From Lichtheimia corymbifera B2541 (taxonomy: Eukaryota > Mucoromycota > Mucoromycetes > Mucorales > Lichtheimiaceae): DNA of 64,000 bases. This document shows positions 24,301 through 35,490 of the stretch, piece after piece. Location: contig JNEU01000586.1 of the NCBI GenBank assembly GCA_000697475.1, forward strand, positions 1-64,000, written 5' to 3'. How positions within the stretch are numbered: position 1 is the first letter of the stretch; every line of letters begins with the position of its first letter. A program made the position numbers and the translations under genes. The notes under the pieces were generated by a model. The model did not search any database, was not told the DNA's origin, and worked only from the letters and a program-made list of their open reading frames with translations.

Positions 24301-25591
24301 CCCATGATGTTACACCTGAGGTATGCCTTTTTCGCCCTTATTACAGCATGAAGATGATAATGCTAATTTGGGTGTTTAGGTGTGTATCATGATCAACGAT
24401 ATCGAAGCTGCTCGTAGTAGATTGGACAGGTTATACCAAATGATGGACGTGGACGAGATTGCAGAACGTATGCGAGAATTCGGCTCACCCACCACACCTG
24501 AACGCAACGATCAAGTGAACTTTTTGTATACCATCCGGATCGTGCGTGCTGAAAATCTACTGGCACTCGACAACAATGGCTTCAGCGACCCCTATGTCGT
24601 ACTAGAAATCAACAAGGAGGAGATTGCTCGTACAAGGACAGTGTACAAGTCACTGACACCTCGATGGGATCAGACATTTGACATTTGCTTAAACGAGCGA
24701 GAGGCTGATGTCTTGGCTATCGTGTATGATGAGGATGTTATTGGCTCCAATGGTGAATGCGGCAGTGTATGGTTCAAGCTTTCTCCAAAATACTACGATG
24801 ATTATCAGACGCATGAATTTACGCTTCCACTACATCCTCAAGGCAAGCTACAGCTCAGAGTCAGCATGGTGGGCGAGAAGGATGATATCCAATTTTGGTT
24901 CGTGAGAGCATTCCGTACGTTAAAGCGTGCTGAAAACGATGCAGCTTCTTTAATCGTGGACCAGGTATGTATGATGGATCAGCCAGCAAGCAATCAAGTA
25001 TACTTATATTTTTTTGTGTGTAGATGGGCCAATTTATGCGCTATTGTCTATCGCGCAGGACGCTTGACAAATTGCTACGACGTGAAAAGAGTTTCTTCTC
25101 ATCATTCAGCAGCAAAATCAATAAGCAAGTGGAGCCAAGTATACAAGACTGTGAGAATGCCATTGCACCTTTGCTCGACTACCTTGAAAAAAATCTAAAG
25201 ACGCTCAATGATAATCTATCCGAGACGAACATGCAATTGGTGGTGGTCAAGATTTGGAATGAGGTGCTAAACAGCTTGGAAGCTGTATTACGGCCACCCA
25301 TGCCAGAGACACAGCAGCAAGATGTAGCTTCATTGGATGAATATGAAGAGCATGTTATTCTCAAATGGCTCGAGGTATGTGACAAGAGGAAATGATACAA
25401 GCACACATGCACGTGCTCACGATGCTTTTATTTTTTGTTGTCAGTTGCTTAAAATCTTCTTTAATGGTGGTGAGGATGGTGATGCGGTACCATTGGACAA
25501 ACTCGAGAACAAGCACTACAAGAGCCTCCTGAACGAAGTCAGCCATCAGCGTGATTCAAGACATGAACGCGACTCGAAGCATCTTTCATAA
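21395..25591 (+). CDS. Munc13/UNC-13 family protein with C2 domain (Ync13-like)
   Basis: Thirteen exons, all in phase: 21395-22192, 22256-22525, 22586-22918, 22983-23071, 23133-23250, 23302-23450, 23521-23691, 23752-23869, 23928-24071, 24129-24320, 24380-24964, 25024-25374, 25445-25591 (about 1154 aa). The first half is the helical MUN region; the MHD1-like part includes TTVHSSSIVDLFSMF near residues 690-705. A C2 domain spans roughly 840-960 (RIVRAENLLALDNNGFSDPY, with acidic loop residues in YDEDVIGSNG). An MHD2-like helical region follows to residue 1106. The order MHD1-C2-MHD2 matches fungal UNC13 homologues such as S. pombe Ync13, which controls exocytosis and cell-wall integrity during cytokinesis. 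The start follows a CT-rich leader. The acceptor of exon 6 (after GTAG at 23301) is the least certain. Confidence 0.88.
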
Positions 25592-26124
25592 AAGTTGTGT
25601 TATCCATCTGCTCTATACATCCTATTCACCTCGTTATTTCCCTTCGCCTCTTACTTTCCCGCACGACCACAATGACCTTTCCCACTACTTGTAATCAATA
25701 AAAACGGCGATTCTCAGAGTTTATACTACAAGTATTTTTTTTTGGTACAACGAGCCGGTGTATCATCATTGTACTTTACGACAAAATCATTCGAGGAACC
25801 ACATATGAAATACAATCAGGCATATATGGGAGATGGTGAATACCGAGTGTTCGTCGGGATATAATCAACAACGCGTTGTGTGAAAAGAGAGAATGAAAGA
25901 ATAGCAGGAGGTCGTGACTCCCGCGGTGGTTCATTGCATCGCTCGCTATCTTTTAACTCACTTGCCCCTTTTTGCTCGTGTCTTTCTTTTCCTTTTCTCC
26001 ATTCATTCTTCAGCGATCTCTCTTTCACTTGCGATTGGCACTTTTCAGTCAACTCTTATTGCTTTTCACGAGATTTACTTGTTGAACCCGTCTTTCTTTG
26101 TCGTTTGACACGCCCATTGTCACC
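25592..26124. other. Intergenic region with 3' end signal and pyrimidine-rich promoter
   Basis: AATAAA at about 25697 marks the 3' end of the Munc13 homologue. The last 150 bp before 26125 are strongly CT-rich, as expected for a fungal promoter or leader. No gene seen. Confidence 0.45.
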
Positions 26125-28197
26125 ATGACAGCCATTCCACAACCACCAGCACCACCAACAGCACCAACAACGACTCTTGGTATTCCAGCAGGATCGCACG
26201 AGCTTCCTCAACCTCTCAATGATATGACCAATACGAATGATATGCTACAATTTGATTCAGAAAAGGGCATGATTGATGATGATAGTCCTCGGATATTGGA
26301 TCAACAAGAGTCAGCAGCAACAACCACTGTGAAAGGATCTGATACAGCATTGACTGCGGATGGTGATGATGATAAGACATCCATGGTGGATGCTTCGGTG
26401 ATGGCAGTGGTGGATGCATTCAAGGAACCACCCGATGTGGCGTTATCGTTGGACACGGCAAATGATGAAACACCTATCCCAACTTCCCAGGAATCTTCAG
26501 TATCAACACCTGTGGAGACACCAAATGATACAACACCTCTCGTCGAACCATCAGCTACGGATATCAGCGTCAAAGAAATTTCTATCACGCCTCCCAATAA
26601 ATGGTGTCGACGATGTGGAGTAACAGAAACAGCTCGTTGGCGTGGTGGTCCTCTGGGAACAAGCACGTGAGTGATGGTGGAATGAAATATGCATTAATGG
26701 CAAATGATCTTACTCTCATACAGGCTATGCAACGCTTGTGGTCTACGATGGAAAAACAGAGGTTATCCCACTCAGGGCTACGATCACATGACTTATCCAC
26801 CTCCAGCACTGCCAGTGGATGAACGTCCCCTCAAGCGCCGTGCTATCACTCGTCAAAGGAACCGTAACAACATTTCAAAAGCTGATGACACATCTTCCGA
26901 GGACGAGTCAACAACAACAACAAAATCTTCACCAGCGCCACATATCGAGGAACACATTGCATCATTATCTGATTTCATACCACAAGATACCTTGTAAGTT
27001 TGGGGTTTGCATCGATGGATAAAAGCAAGTGCTCATCATGACTCTATGTAGTCAACGCCTATTGTGCCAGCGAAAAACCTTTCTAAAGGCCGGCATGTAT
27101 TCCACACATTATAAGCAACCATTGAATGGCAAGAAAAAGTCAGCGACAAAGGAAAAGAAAAAGTTCAGTCTACCATTACCGATGCATCAAGGAACCTGGC
27201 TCTTGCGTAAAGAGAAGGAATTCAGTCTCCCACCTTCTATTGTTGAAGAACACAACCTTGGTATCCTGGCACCTGCCTATATACAAATATCATCAAGTAA
27301 GTATAGCATCCTATGCATATCCCATAAATGTGAGTCTTAACATGCTATATCCATCAGATATCCCCTTGGGAGCCAAGAGCAAGGGCAAGCATGGAGTACA
27401 AGAGACACCACCATGTCAATGCAAACGACCGGCTGAAGGCAAAATGGGATGTGGTGAAGATTGCTTAAACAGGTACAATCATTCATAGATGGCTTTGTGT
27501 GTGTGTGTGTATGAACGTAGAACTGATCATCTCTACAGGATGATGTTTTATGAATGCGATCCTCAGACATGTGCTAGTGGTGATCAATGCGGGAATCGGA
27601 GGTTTCAAAACAAGGCATTTGTGAAAGAACTGGAGCCGTTCCAGGTAGGATGAGATATAGGGCGGGGGAAGGAATTTAATCATCACTCTCTTAACGTTTT
27701 ATGACTATAGACGATGCAAGGACGAGGATGGGGATTGAGGACACTGGTTGATATTCCAAAAGGACGATTGATTACAGAATATTGTGGAGAGATCATCACG
27801 CAAGACATGTGCGATCAGCGAATGCGTACCACATACAAGAACAAGCAAAACTTTTACTTTCTGGAATATTCGCCTGGATTAGTGATTGATGCCGGTATCA
27901 AAGGAAGTCAAGCGAGATTCATCAATCATAGCTGTGAACCCAATTGTCATATTGAAAAATGGTAAGTGACGCTTTTCACAAGAAAGAGGGGCAAATTGTG
28001 ACTAAAATTTATGCAGGTCATTGAGAAACGAGATCTTTGTGGGAGTATTTGCATCGAGAGACATATCCAAAGACGAGGAACTCTTTTATGATTACAACTT
28101 TGCTACATTTGGTGGTGGTCAAGATCAAACATGTTATTGTGGAAGCCCTCAATGCCGTGGTACGATGGGCAGGAAATCACGGCGTGACCGAACATAG
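26125..28197 (+). CDS. GATA zinc finger fused to AWS-SET-postSET histone methyltransferase (Ash1-like)
   Basis: Exons 26125-26666, 26724-26993, 27052-27296, 27358-27472, 27539-27644, 27711-27961, 28017-28197 (569 aa, all phases agree). A disordered N-terminus leads to a GATA finger near residues 160-186, CRRCGVTETARWRGGP followed by LCNACGLRWKNRGY (CX2CX18CX2C), interrupted by the first intron. After a basic linker comes an AWS module (CQCKRP..CGEDCLNR, CDPQTC..QCGNRRF). The SET domain follows at about 426-540 with GRGWGLRT, EYCGE, RFINHSCEPNC and ELFYDYNF, then a post-SET CYCGSPQCRG. Catalytic and zinc ligands look intact. AWS-SET-postSET enzymes of the Ash1/Set2/NSD class methylate H3K36; the approach to AWS (KAGMYSTHYK) resembles Ash1. 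The GATA finger would give sequence-specific targeting, but that is inference. Confidence 0.9.
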
Positions 28198-28319
28198 GAG
28201 GAGTAGGAGGATGAGGAGGAATTAATACATGTAGCAATTCAAATTGAGTCATCCATTCATATTGTATCTCTTTCTCTTTCTCACTTTTCCTGCTTGCTTT
28301 ATAAATCCAATCGCATATC

Positions 28320-28338
28320 ACACACACACACACACACA
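28320..28338 (+). repeat. (CA)n microsatellite abutting the elongin C start codon
   Basis: About nine CA repeats run directly into AAATG of elongin C, so the repeat is in its 5' leader. Length variation here could affect translation. Confidence 0.8.
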
Positions 28339-28339
28339 A

Positions 28340-28765
28340 ATGAGCAACGACACCACACCTTCCGAATACGTCAAACTTATCAGTGCTGATGGTTTCGAAT
28401 TTGTCATTCATCGGGAAGCAGCTATGCGATCCGGCACCATAAAGAACATGCTCGTTGGGCCAGGTTGGGGACAATGCAACACGCATGCGCAGCCATTGCA
28501 ACTGCTCACTCTTTTACGCGATAGCCCAATTCAAGGAATCGGTGGAAAACGAGATCCCTTTTCGTGACATCAAGTGAGTAGTAAACACGAGTGGGACGCG
28601 CAGCAGCTAACTAGTATTATCAGAGCTGTAATCCTGGAGATCGTGTGCCGATATCTTTACTACAAGTGGCAATATGAAGGCTGTACGACCGAGATCCCAC
28701 AATTCGATATCGATCCTGAGGTGGTGCTCGAAACCTTGATGACGGCAGACTTTTTAGAATGCTAA
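28340..28765 (+). CDS. ELC1: Elongin C
   Basis: Exons 28340-28463, 28525-28573, 28624-28765 (104 aa). [40 protein letters not shown], and the end [25 protein letters not shown] match elongin C almost end to end, including the Phe-Leu-(x)-Cys terminus. It is a BTB/Skp1-fold adaptor of cullin ubiquitin ligases and of RNA polymerase II elongin complexes. The first donor, GTTGGG, is unusual, but the join restores the family sequence. The gene starts 142 bp after the stop of the GATA-SET gene on the same strand. Length is normal for the family. Confidence 0.95.
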
Positions 28766-29929
28766 AGACATTTTCCCACCCTCCTCCTCATTGCATTGTC
28801 ATTGTTTCCACGTCGCCCTGGATCATCCATCTTAGAATACCTCCACCATCTGATTGATAGCCTATTTTCCCCATCTTGAACAAGAACAAAACAAGTTACG
28901 AATGGTCGTCTTTGTTTGTGGATAACCAATGTTGATCACAGCCACATTGTATAAGCTACTTTTGATGTTCTTCCAATTGACTTTTTCGATTCTGCAGTAA
29001 AAAAGGAAATTAGGTCGTACCCTTATAGCACTCATCTTCTATATTCGCAAAGGACATAACTTCTTTTTATGTATGACCTCGATTCGCCATATATCATCAG
29101 TGTAGTATTCTCCCTCGTAAACAACGACATGAATCCCCCTCAGTGTACCTTCTTATGCAACCTCTGGGGATCAGCTTTTTCTGATAGCTTGGCAATGTAT
29201 CTTTCCAGTATCAATAAAAACACAATGAGGCTTAGTAGCACGTCCGTTTATAGTCATTCGCTTAAAGCTTCACTTGAAAATGTCCGGAGAAAATGATAGC
29301 GAATCTTCCATGTCCCACTCCAAGTCCTCTAAATGGAAAACTTCAATTGTTGCACGACATCACTCACCTATCGAACTGCCACGCCAATCTCTCATGGAAT
29401 ATACCCTTTTATCATTCACTTTCCGGTTACGATAGGAGTCGATGTTTTCTTATCCCGGAATGTTGAATCACATATCAAATGGCATCAAGCTGGTGGCAAC
29501 TTTGAGAAATACGTATCCGGTGACCCAGTATTCTGCGGCTATCTGAGCTTATATCATTCGTCGGCATAATTTTTTGTGTGCAACGGCGGTCATTGCGCAC
29601 AGTTGTAGATCACATAAATATTCCCAAAGACGACGTTCGTGTGAAAGACATCCAAGAATGCTCTTTTTTTTTTTAATGCCATGTGACAGTTGTTTCATTG
29701 TGTATCTAGGTAACTGATATCTGTACAATGGGCCGACCATGCTCCTTTATTTAATTGATATTGGTGGTAATAATATTGTATAAGATATTAGATGAATGTA
29801 TAAGAGATTAAGAGAAATAAAAGCGGTGGTAGTGGCTGTTTAGGTATATCAAATACACTACACTACATAAGGTGGAAAGGAAATGAGATGTAGGCATACA
29901 AAATAGCTGTAACTTTTGGACCGGGATCA
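28766..29929. other. Intergenic region with doubtful small open frames
   Basis: Holds the 3' ends of elongin C and the permease. A frame starting at about 29279 (MSGENDSESSMSHSKSSKW...) stays open for about 50 codons, hits TAG, then continues open in the same frame for about 35 more. No family was recognised and no intron removes the stop cleanly, so it is not called as a gene. Confidence 0.35.
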
Positions 29930-32289
29930 CTAAGCAACAGGTGGTAGCACCTCGTCACCAGGAGGGATGATACCAGGTGTACCAAATTGTTGGATACAGG
30001 CAATAGCACCCATGATAGCACACATGAAAATAGAATGAAGAACGGTACGTCGGAAGATGTATCCTTCCTTTCCTTGCATGCCCAAGGTAGAGACACCGGT
30101 AGTCAAGTTTTGGGGTGAAATCATTTTGGATGTCACTGCACCACTCGAATTGGTGGATGCCATCAGCACAGCCGATAAGCCAATTTGGCGAGCAGCAACC
30201 ACTTGCAAATTACCAAAGAGCGAATTGGCCGAGGTATCACTGCCTGACAAAAAGCATGCCAGCCAACCTAGCCATGCTGACAAAAATGGGAACGCATTGC
30301 CCACCGATGATAACGTAAGACCAATTGTATACACCATGCCTACATGTATTCGGTCAGTGAAACTAAATCAGAAGGTAAAGCTGCCGGTATGATTTACCTG
30401 AGTAGTTATAAAGGTAAGCGAGAGCCATAATGAATGACACGGTGAGAATAGGTAACCAAAGCTGTTTGACAGTGTCCCACAGGGCCATGGGGATGACTTT
30501 AGGCTTAGCACCGTACAAAAGGACAATGCACGTGAATGGGACATTGGCAACCAAGATGGCTGTGCCTGTAGCAAGAGGTTGGAAATCCCAAGCTGCTGCA
30601 TATCTCTCGCCATAAAGCGTCAACCATACACGTTCGTGAAGCTGAGGCCATAAAACATGGATTGCACCATAACTAGGGACCTTGACAAAAGACCAACTAA
30701 ATTTGTATATAGGGTCAGCGACAACATGTACAACCCTATAACAACGAACAACAACAAAAACTTACATGATAACCACAACAATGATGCTCACCCAAGGACT
30801 CCATGCAACAATTGATTCCAATAGAGTAGGTTTAGCTAATTCGGTGATAGGTGATGGAGATACGCCATCCACTCCCTTGTTGCTGTTTGTGCTGTCACCA
30901 CCACTGTTACCAGCAACAGCGTCGTCATGGGGATGATCATCGTATGTCACTTCAGTCTTGTCACCCTTGGCTCCATCTCGAACGTCCTCCACTTGTTTTT
31001 GTTCCTGATTTTTATCGGCAGCTTTGGATTCCTCATCATTAGCAGGTCGAGTAGGAGTGTATGTGCATGCATATTCGGCACGATAAGGTGGTTTCCAGTA
31101 TTGGAGAAAAACGACAAGTGCAATCATCGCCACCAAACCGGCGATCAAATCGGGAAGCTCCGGTCCCACCCAATTGGCAAATATAGCCTAATAACACAAA
31201 ATCAATCCACTGCTTTTAATTCTGACGCTTATACATACCTGAATAGCAGCAAAGGAAACACCAGCCACCACAGCTGCAGGCCAACATTCTAATAATCCTG
31301 CCCTGAAGCCTGCAAAGAATGTAATAGCATACAACGGTAAAAACACGCTGACAAATGGCAGTTGACGACCCATCATAGCTGACAGACTCATCACAGGCAA
31401 TCCAGTGAGGTTGGCCAATGTGGTTACTGGAATACCAAGTGCGCCAAATGCAACAGGCGTTGTATCAAAAATGAGCGTATATGTGAGTGCATCGACCTTG
31501 TCGAATCTATGTAAGGTAAAGTGGTATCGTTTAGCTCATTATCCATGCATACACATGCATGCATCATCCATTGCCTATATGTATTCTTTTCTACTCACCC
31601 TAAGGAGGCCATCAAGGCGGAGCAAATTGCGCCAGGAGTGCCAAAACCGGCAACGCCTTTTTGGGAGCAACATAACACAACATCAGAATTTCTGTTCATC
31701 CAAGCAGTGCGTGTTCTCTCACCTTCTAACAAGGCGCCAAAAGCAAATCCAATAACGAGTAACAAGACACGTTGGTCAGGTGGTGTGTTTGTGACAATCC
31801 ATCGCCGGAAAATATCAAAAGCACCGGAACGCACAGCAATGTTATACACAAACCTATATCATTGTTGTTTAATACATGCCATCAACACTATACTGCTAAA
31901 TCTCCCTCCTCTTACATTGCATTAACAACAATCCACATGATAGGCCAATTGGCAAAAACGATACCATTGCCTATGGATTGGAAAGCTTGTTGTGCTGGCA
32001 TGTGGAATCCAAAGATGGCTATGAAAATACTGAAACGTTTTCGGTATGAGCATACTACACTATACAATCACCCCAATTTTTTCTCGTAGTACCAGACAAT
32101 GAGACCGGATAATGATGCAAAGTGTGCTGGCAGTCGAAATGCTCCAAGCAATAGCAATACAACAAGTAGCGGGATCACAGCAACGAAGAAGGATCCAACG
32201 AGCGTGCCTCGGATCGGTGCAAGTTCTTGTATAAAAAGACCATCATCATATGCCTCTTGGGGCACTGGAGGCACATTTGCCATAGACAT
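29930..32289 (-). CDS. LctP-family L-lactate permease
   Basis: Eight exons: 32093-32289, 31916-32029, about 31732-31853, 31599-31656, 31239-31506, 30766-31187, 30398-30696, 29930-30339 (about 629 aa). Family motifs are in order: WPIMWIVVNAMFVY, LLEGVAGFGTPGAI, PVAFGALGIPVTTLANLTG, MMGRQLPFVSVFLPLY, ECWPAAVVAGVSFA, SGSDTSANSLFGNLQVVAA, TNSSGAVTSKMISPQ and EGYIFRRTVLHS. It should be a polytopic lactate:proton symporter. A hydrophilic Asp/Glu/Lys-rich loop of about 85 residues (near 287-372) is inserted between membrane segments and is probably cytosolic. The family is mainly bacterial and archaeal, and is distinct from the yeast Jen1 transporter. The seven introns show it is resident nuclear sequence. 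Start chosen at MSMANVPP; an in-frame ATG 69 bp upstream gives a less plausible extension. Confidence 0.93.
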
Positions 32290-34758
32290 GACGTATTTGT
32301 TGTATTGGAATAAAAGAAAAAAAAAAAGAGACAAAGGTTGCCAACAGTCGTCAGTCAAAAAGCAAAATGCGTCTGTGCTTTTTTTGTGAAGAAAAAAGGA
32401 AGGAGGAAAGAAATCACAGTGTAAGGTACAGAGGCTCTTTTATAATAATGCAGCCGATCTCAGGAGACAAAGTCAGGATCCGCACCATTACAAACCAAAC
32501 AAATGCAGCTTTACAAAGATAAACCTTGACCACATCGGCACAGTGCGCGTGTTTTTTCTTCCACTGATAAGCCCCATGAGACACAATCTTCCTGATGAGA
32601 AAAATGAAATTGCGTCGGACCACACAATTATTTGTGCAGGAACCTCGCTCACTCTCCCCGCATTTTTTCCCTTGTGACATGTGCCACATTGCACCTCCAG
32701 AATTGGGTCTGTGGTTATACCGTGTTCCTTTAGAAGGAAAGGTATCGATACCTCCATTTACGAATGTTTCCATCTTTTACGGGAAAAAATGTCAACTGAT
32801 CTACGCACGCCATAGTCGATTACGGCAGCATACATCAGCTTACAAGGTGTGTGTACACAATACACATTCACACCTACATGTCAATGTGATAATTTCGATT
32901 ACGTGAGAAACGTAAATCCAACATGCATTGATTTGTGTCAAAAAGGATCCAAATCAAGTCATGTGGTCTATTCCTCACTTCTTTCCGTTTCCCCCCAAGC
33001 CCAATCACAGCCCAATCACCAACCGATGATAGTGGTGAGAAAATACAGTGTATTCACCCAGGTAGTGGGATGATCCCCAACGATAAAAAAGGCGCAAACG
33101 GAACCTTGCTGCTGCTATTTAGGCCCTGGGGTCAAACCCCCGCCCCACGTAATGCCAAAGCGATACCTCGTACACACACTCACACACACGCACACACAAC
33201 TTTGGCGTGTGAATGGACATCCTTACTGTCGTAACCATATACCAGCATAACGGATTTCGATCCTGCAAGCACGTGGGAGTGCTAATGTAAGCCCACATCA
33301 CATCATCCGCACGCATATTGCTACATGCATGTGCAAAAGAGTATCCCTATTATGCTCATAAGGGAGTGAATTCCCATATCACCAAAAAAGGATTAATACA
33401 CCAGAATGGCCACGAATGGTGCAAAAAGAAAACAGCAACAGACATGGAGATCGGATTAGAAAGCAACAGGGAACGAATTACTATGCTTCTTGGAAGTACT
33501 GGAAATCGTTATGGAAAAAGAAAAGGGGGGTTCTTTTTCGTGCGTGAGAATTGCTCAGCTAAGCAATGGGTACAGTGTGGTGGTTGTCAGGGTACACATG
33601 TCGATCCATCGTTTGGCATTTGGTCGTAAACAAATATTACGAGCGCACTGTTGTTTATGTACATTTGATTGCAGCTTTGTGTATATAGTGGCTACATAGG
33701 CGAAAGCCTTTAATGACGCCTCTACCTTAATTGAAAAAGCCAAGATGGGGTGGTTACGTGTGTGGGAGTTCACGTTTTAAAGTGATGGCATGCCTCTGAA
33801 GCACTTGACACGCGCAACAACTTGATCCGCAGCTACCAGTACCTTTGTGCAACGTGCCATTCACAATGTATGTGGTAGTAAAATCGATGATTTGTGATAT
33901 CGGATGATGCATCGGGCTTGAATCTTTTGCAAGATGAGGTCCATTACACACTTCTTTGAGTACTGATACTATCGTAAATGAGATAATGAGAGTAGTTGAT
34001 TTGATGCTTGTAATCCATCTCATGAGTCAGACGCCGTTAATAATGATACTAGCACGAGGCAGGAGAAGAGAGCACGTGATATATACTTTCAGGATAGCAG
34101 CTGTTCATCTTAATGTCTTTCAATTTTATATCCTGATCCGTACGTGCCCGTAGATAGTGCGAGAGCGATAATGATGCACTTTGGTGATACAAATATAATG
34201 AATCAAAATACGTCTTTGAAGAGGAGTGATTGTTGATTCAACCATGTACCCGATTTTCTAATCCAACTTTAATGCTTCTCTCCCACCCGATGAGGAAGGA
34301 GAAGGAAAGAAAGAATAAAGCAAATCCGATGTTTCTTTGTCGATCATCCCTGTTTCCCTTTGTCACGATTCTCTTTCCGGTTCTTGTCGTTTCCACAGGA
34401 TGAAGAACAAAGAACGATGCTCACTTTTCATTCCCTTTTCTTTTTAGCTGCTCTCCTCTCCTCTATGACATATGGCCCAACTTGCATTTTAAGTTGCTAC
34501 GGGAAGACCAAAACAATCATGTGGGTCACTTTATTCCTCCTAAAGGAGTATACACGCGGTCGTTGTCATGCATGTAAATCCCATTGCTTGGATAGAGGTA
34601 CCAAGATCTATTCCACCACCACCTTTACCTCCTTTGACGTTATCCCTACCACTGCTACTAAACTAGTAAGGGTTTCCGATATGCGGTCCATGTCACATAT
34701 ATAAAAGACCAAGGATAAAATGCTGATCAGGCACATCACATAACTTGTATACATCCAA
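32290..34758. other. Long gene-poor stretch
   Basis: About 2.5 kb upstream of the permease. Short frames on both strands lack domains. A CA-rich tract lies near 33173-33202. A plus-strand frame at 34400-34663 (MLTFHSLFFLAALLSS...) could be a 5' exon of the zinc-knuckle candidate that follows, because it ends at GTAAGG in the right phase, but support is weak. Confidence 0.35.
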
Positions 34759-35069
34759 TTATAGGCTATGCCCCATCCTCGACCCATCTTTTGTTACAAT
34801 TGTGGATCTAGTAAGCTGTAACGACATTGCTTTATTGATGATTTTAATCTCACCGACATCATGTGTATACTTTTATTATTAGCCTCGCATAAACGAGAAG
34901 TATGCGTAAGTGTCATTTTCATATCATCTGATCCATCACAACCTTAACTCACTTTATATTTTCTAAATTAGCCCTAGTATGTACATAATGTCATGCGTTC
35001 ATGATAATGACGACTAACGATGATCGATCGATATGTTATAGTATCCTCAAGAAGCCTTGCCCATATTGA
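34759..35069 (+). CDS. Candidate small CCHC zinc-knuckle gene, probably partial
   Basis: Three tiny exons can be joined in phase by GT..AG introns: about 34764-34811 (beginning after an acceptor-like ATTATAG, first ATG about 34767), 34883-34909 and 34972-34979, then a last piece from about 35042. The product contains CYNCGSTSHKREVC, a perfect CX2CX4HX4C zinc knuckle spanning the first intron, and ends KKPCPY. The acceptor-like sequence before the first exon suggests an upstream exon, possibly ending at about 34663. Zinc knuckles bind RNA or single-stranded DNA and occur in Gag and CNBP-type proteins. Boundaries are approximate, and the reading could be fortuitous. Confidence 0.35.
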
Positions 35070-35490
35070 CATGTCAAAAACACGCGGACACACACGGCAA
35101 AAATGACTACTGGTAGTCTCACCTACTACTCGTTCCCCATGTACACCCCTTAAATATCCGGTTGTTAGTAACACTATGCAATAATAAAGCACAGGCCTCA
35201 CATCCTCGGGCCGGTATGCAATGTATCACAATCTCTTCTCTCCCCTCTCTCCATGAATGGTCTTTTACTTACTTAGCAATTGCCGATCGCATCCACTTTT
35301 GGCATCAGGAGTATATAAGATGATGCAGTTCCTATGCCAACACGCAGGATATGATACGCCATACCTCTCAATGACTGTGCGTCAAAAAGGTTATTCATTA
35401 TGATTCGGACCTGTCAAAAACAAGGAGCGAGAAAAAGGAGAGCAAAAACCATACATCAAATGAAACAACAACGTATTGATTGTAGATTTA
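35070..35490. other. Intergenic region
   Basis: 3' side of the Mbp1-like gene. Nothing recognised. Confidence 0.4.

Noticed and set aside
29279..29569. Small frame reading through an in-frame TAG
   Set aside because: The stop cannot be removed by a normal intron; no homology recognised.
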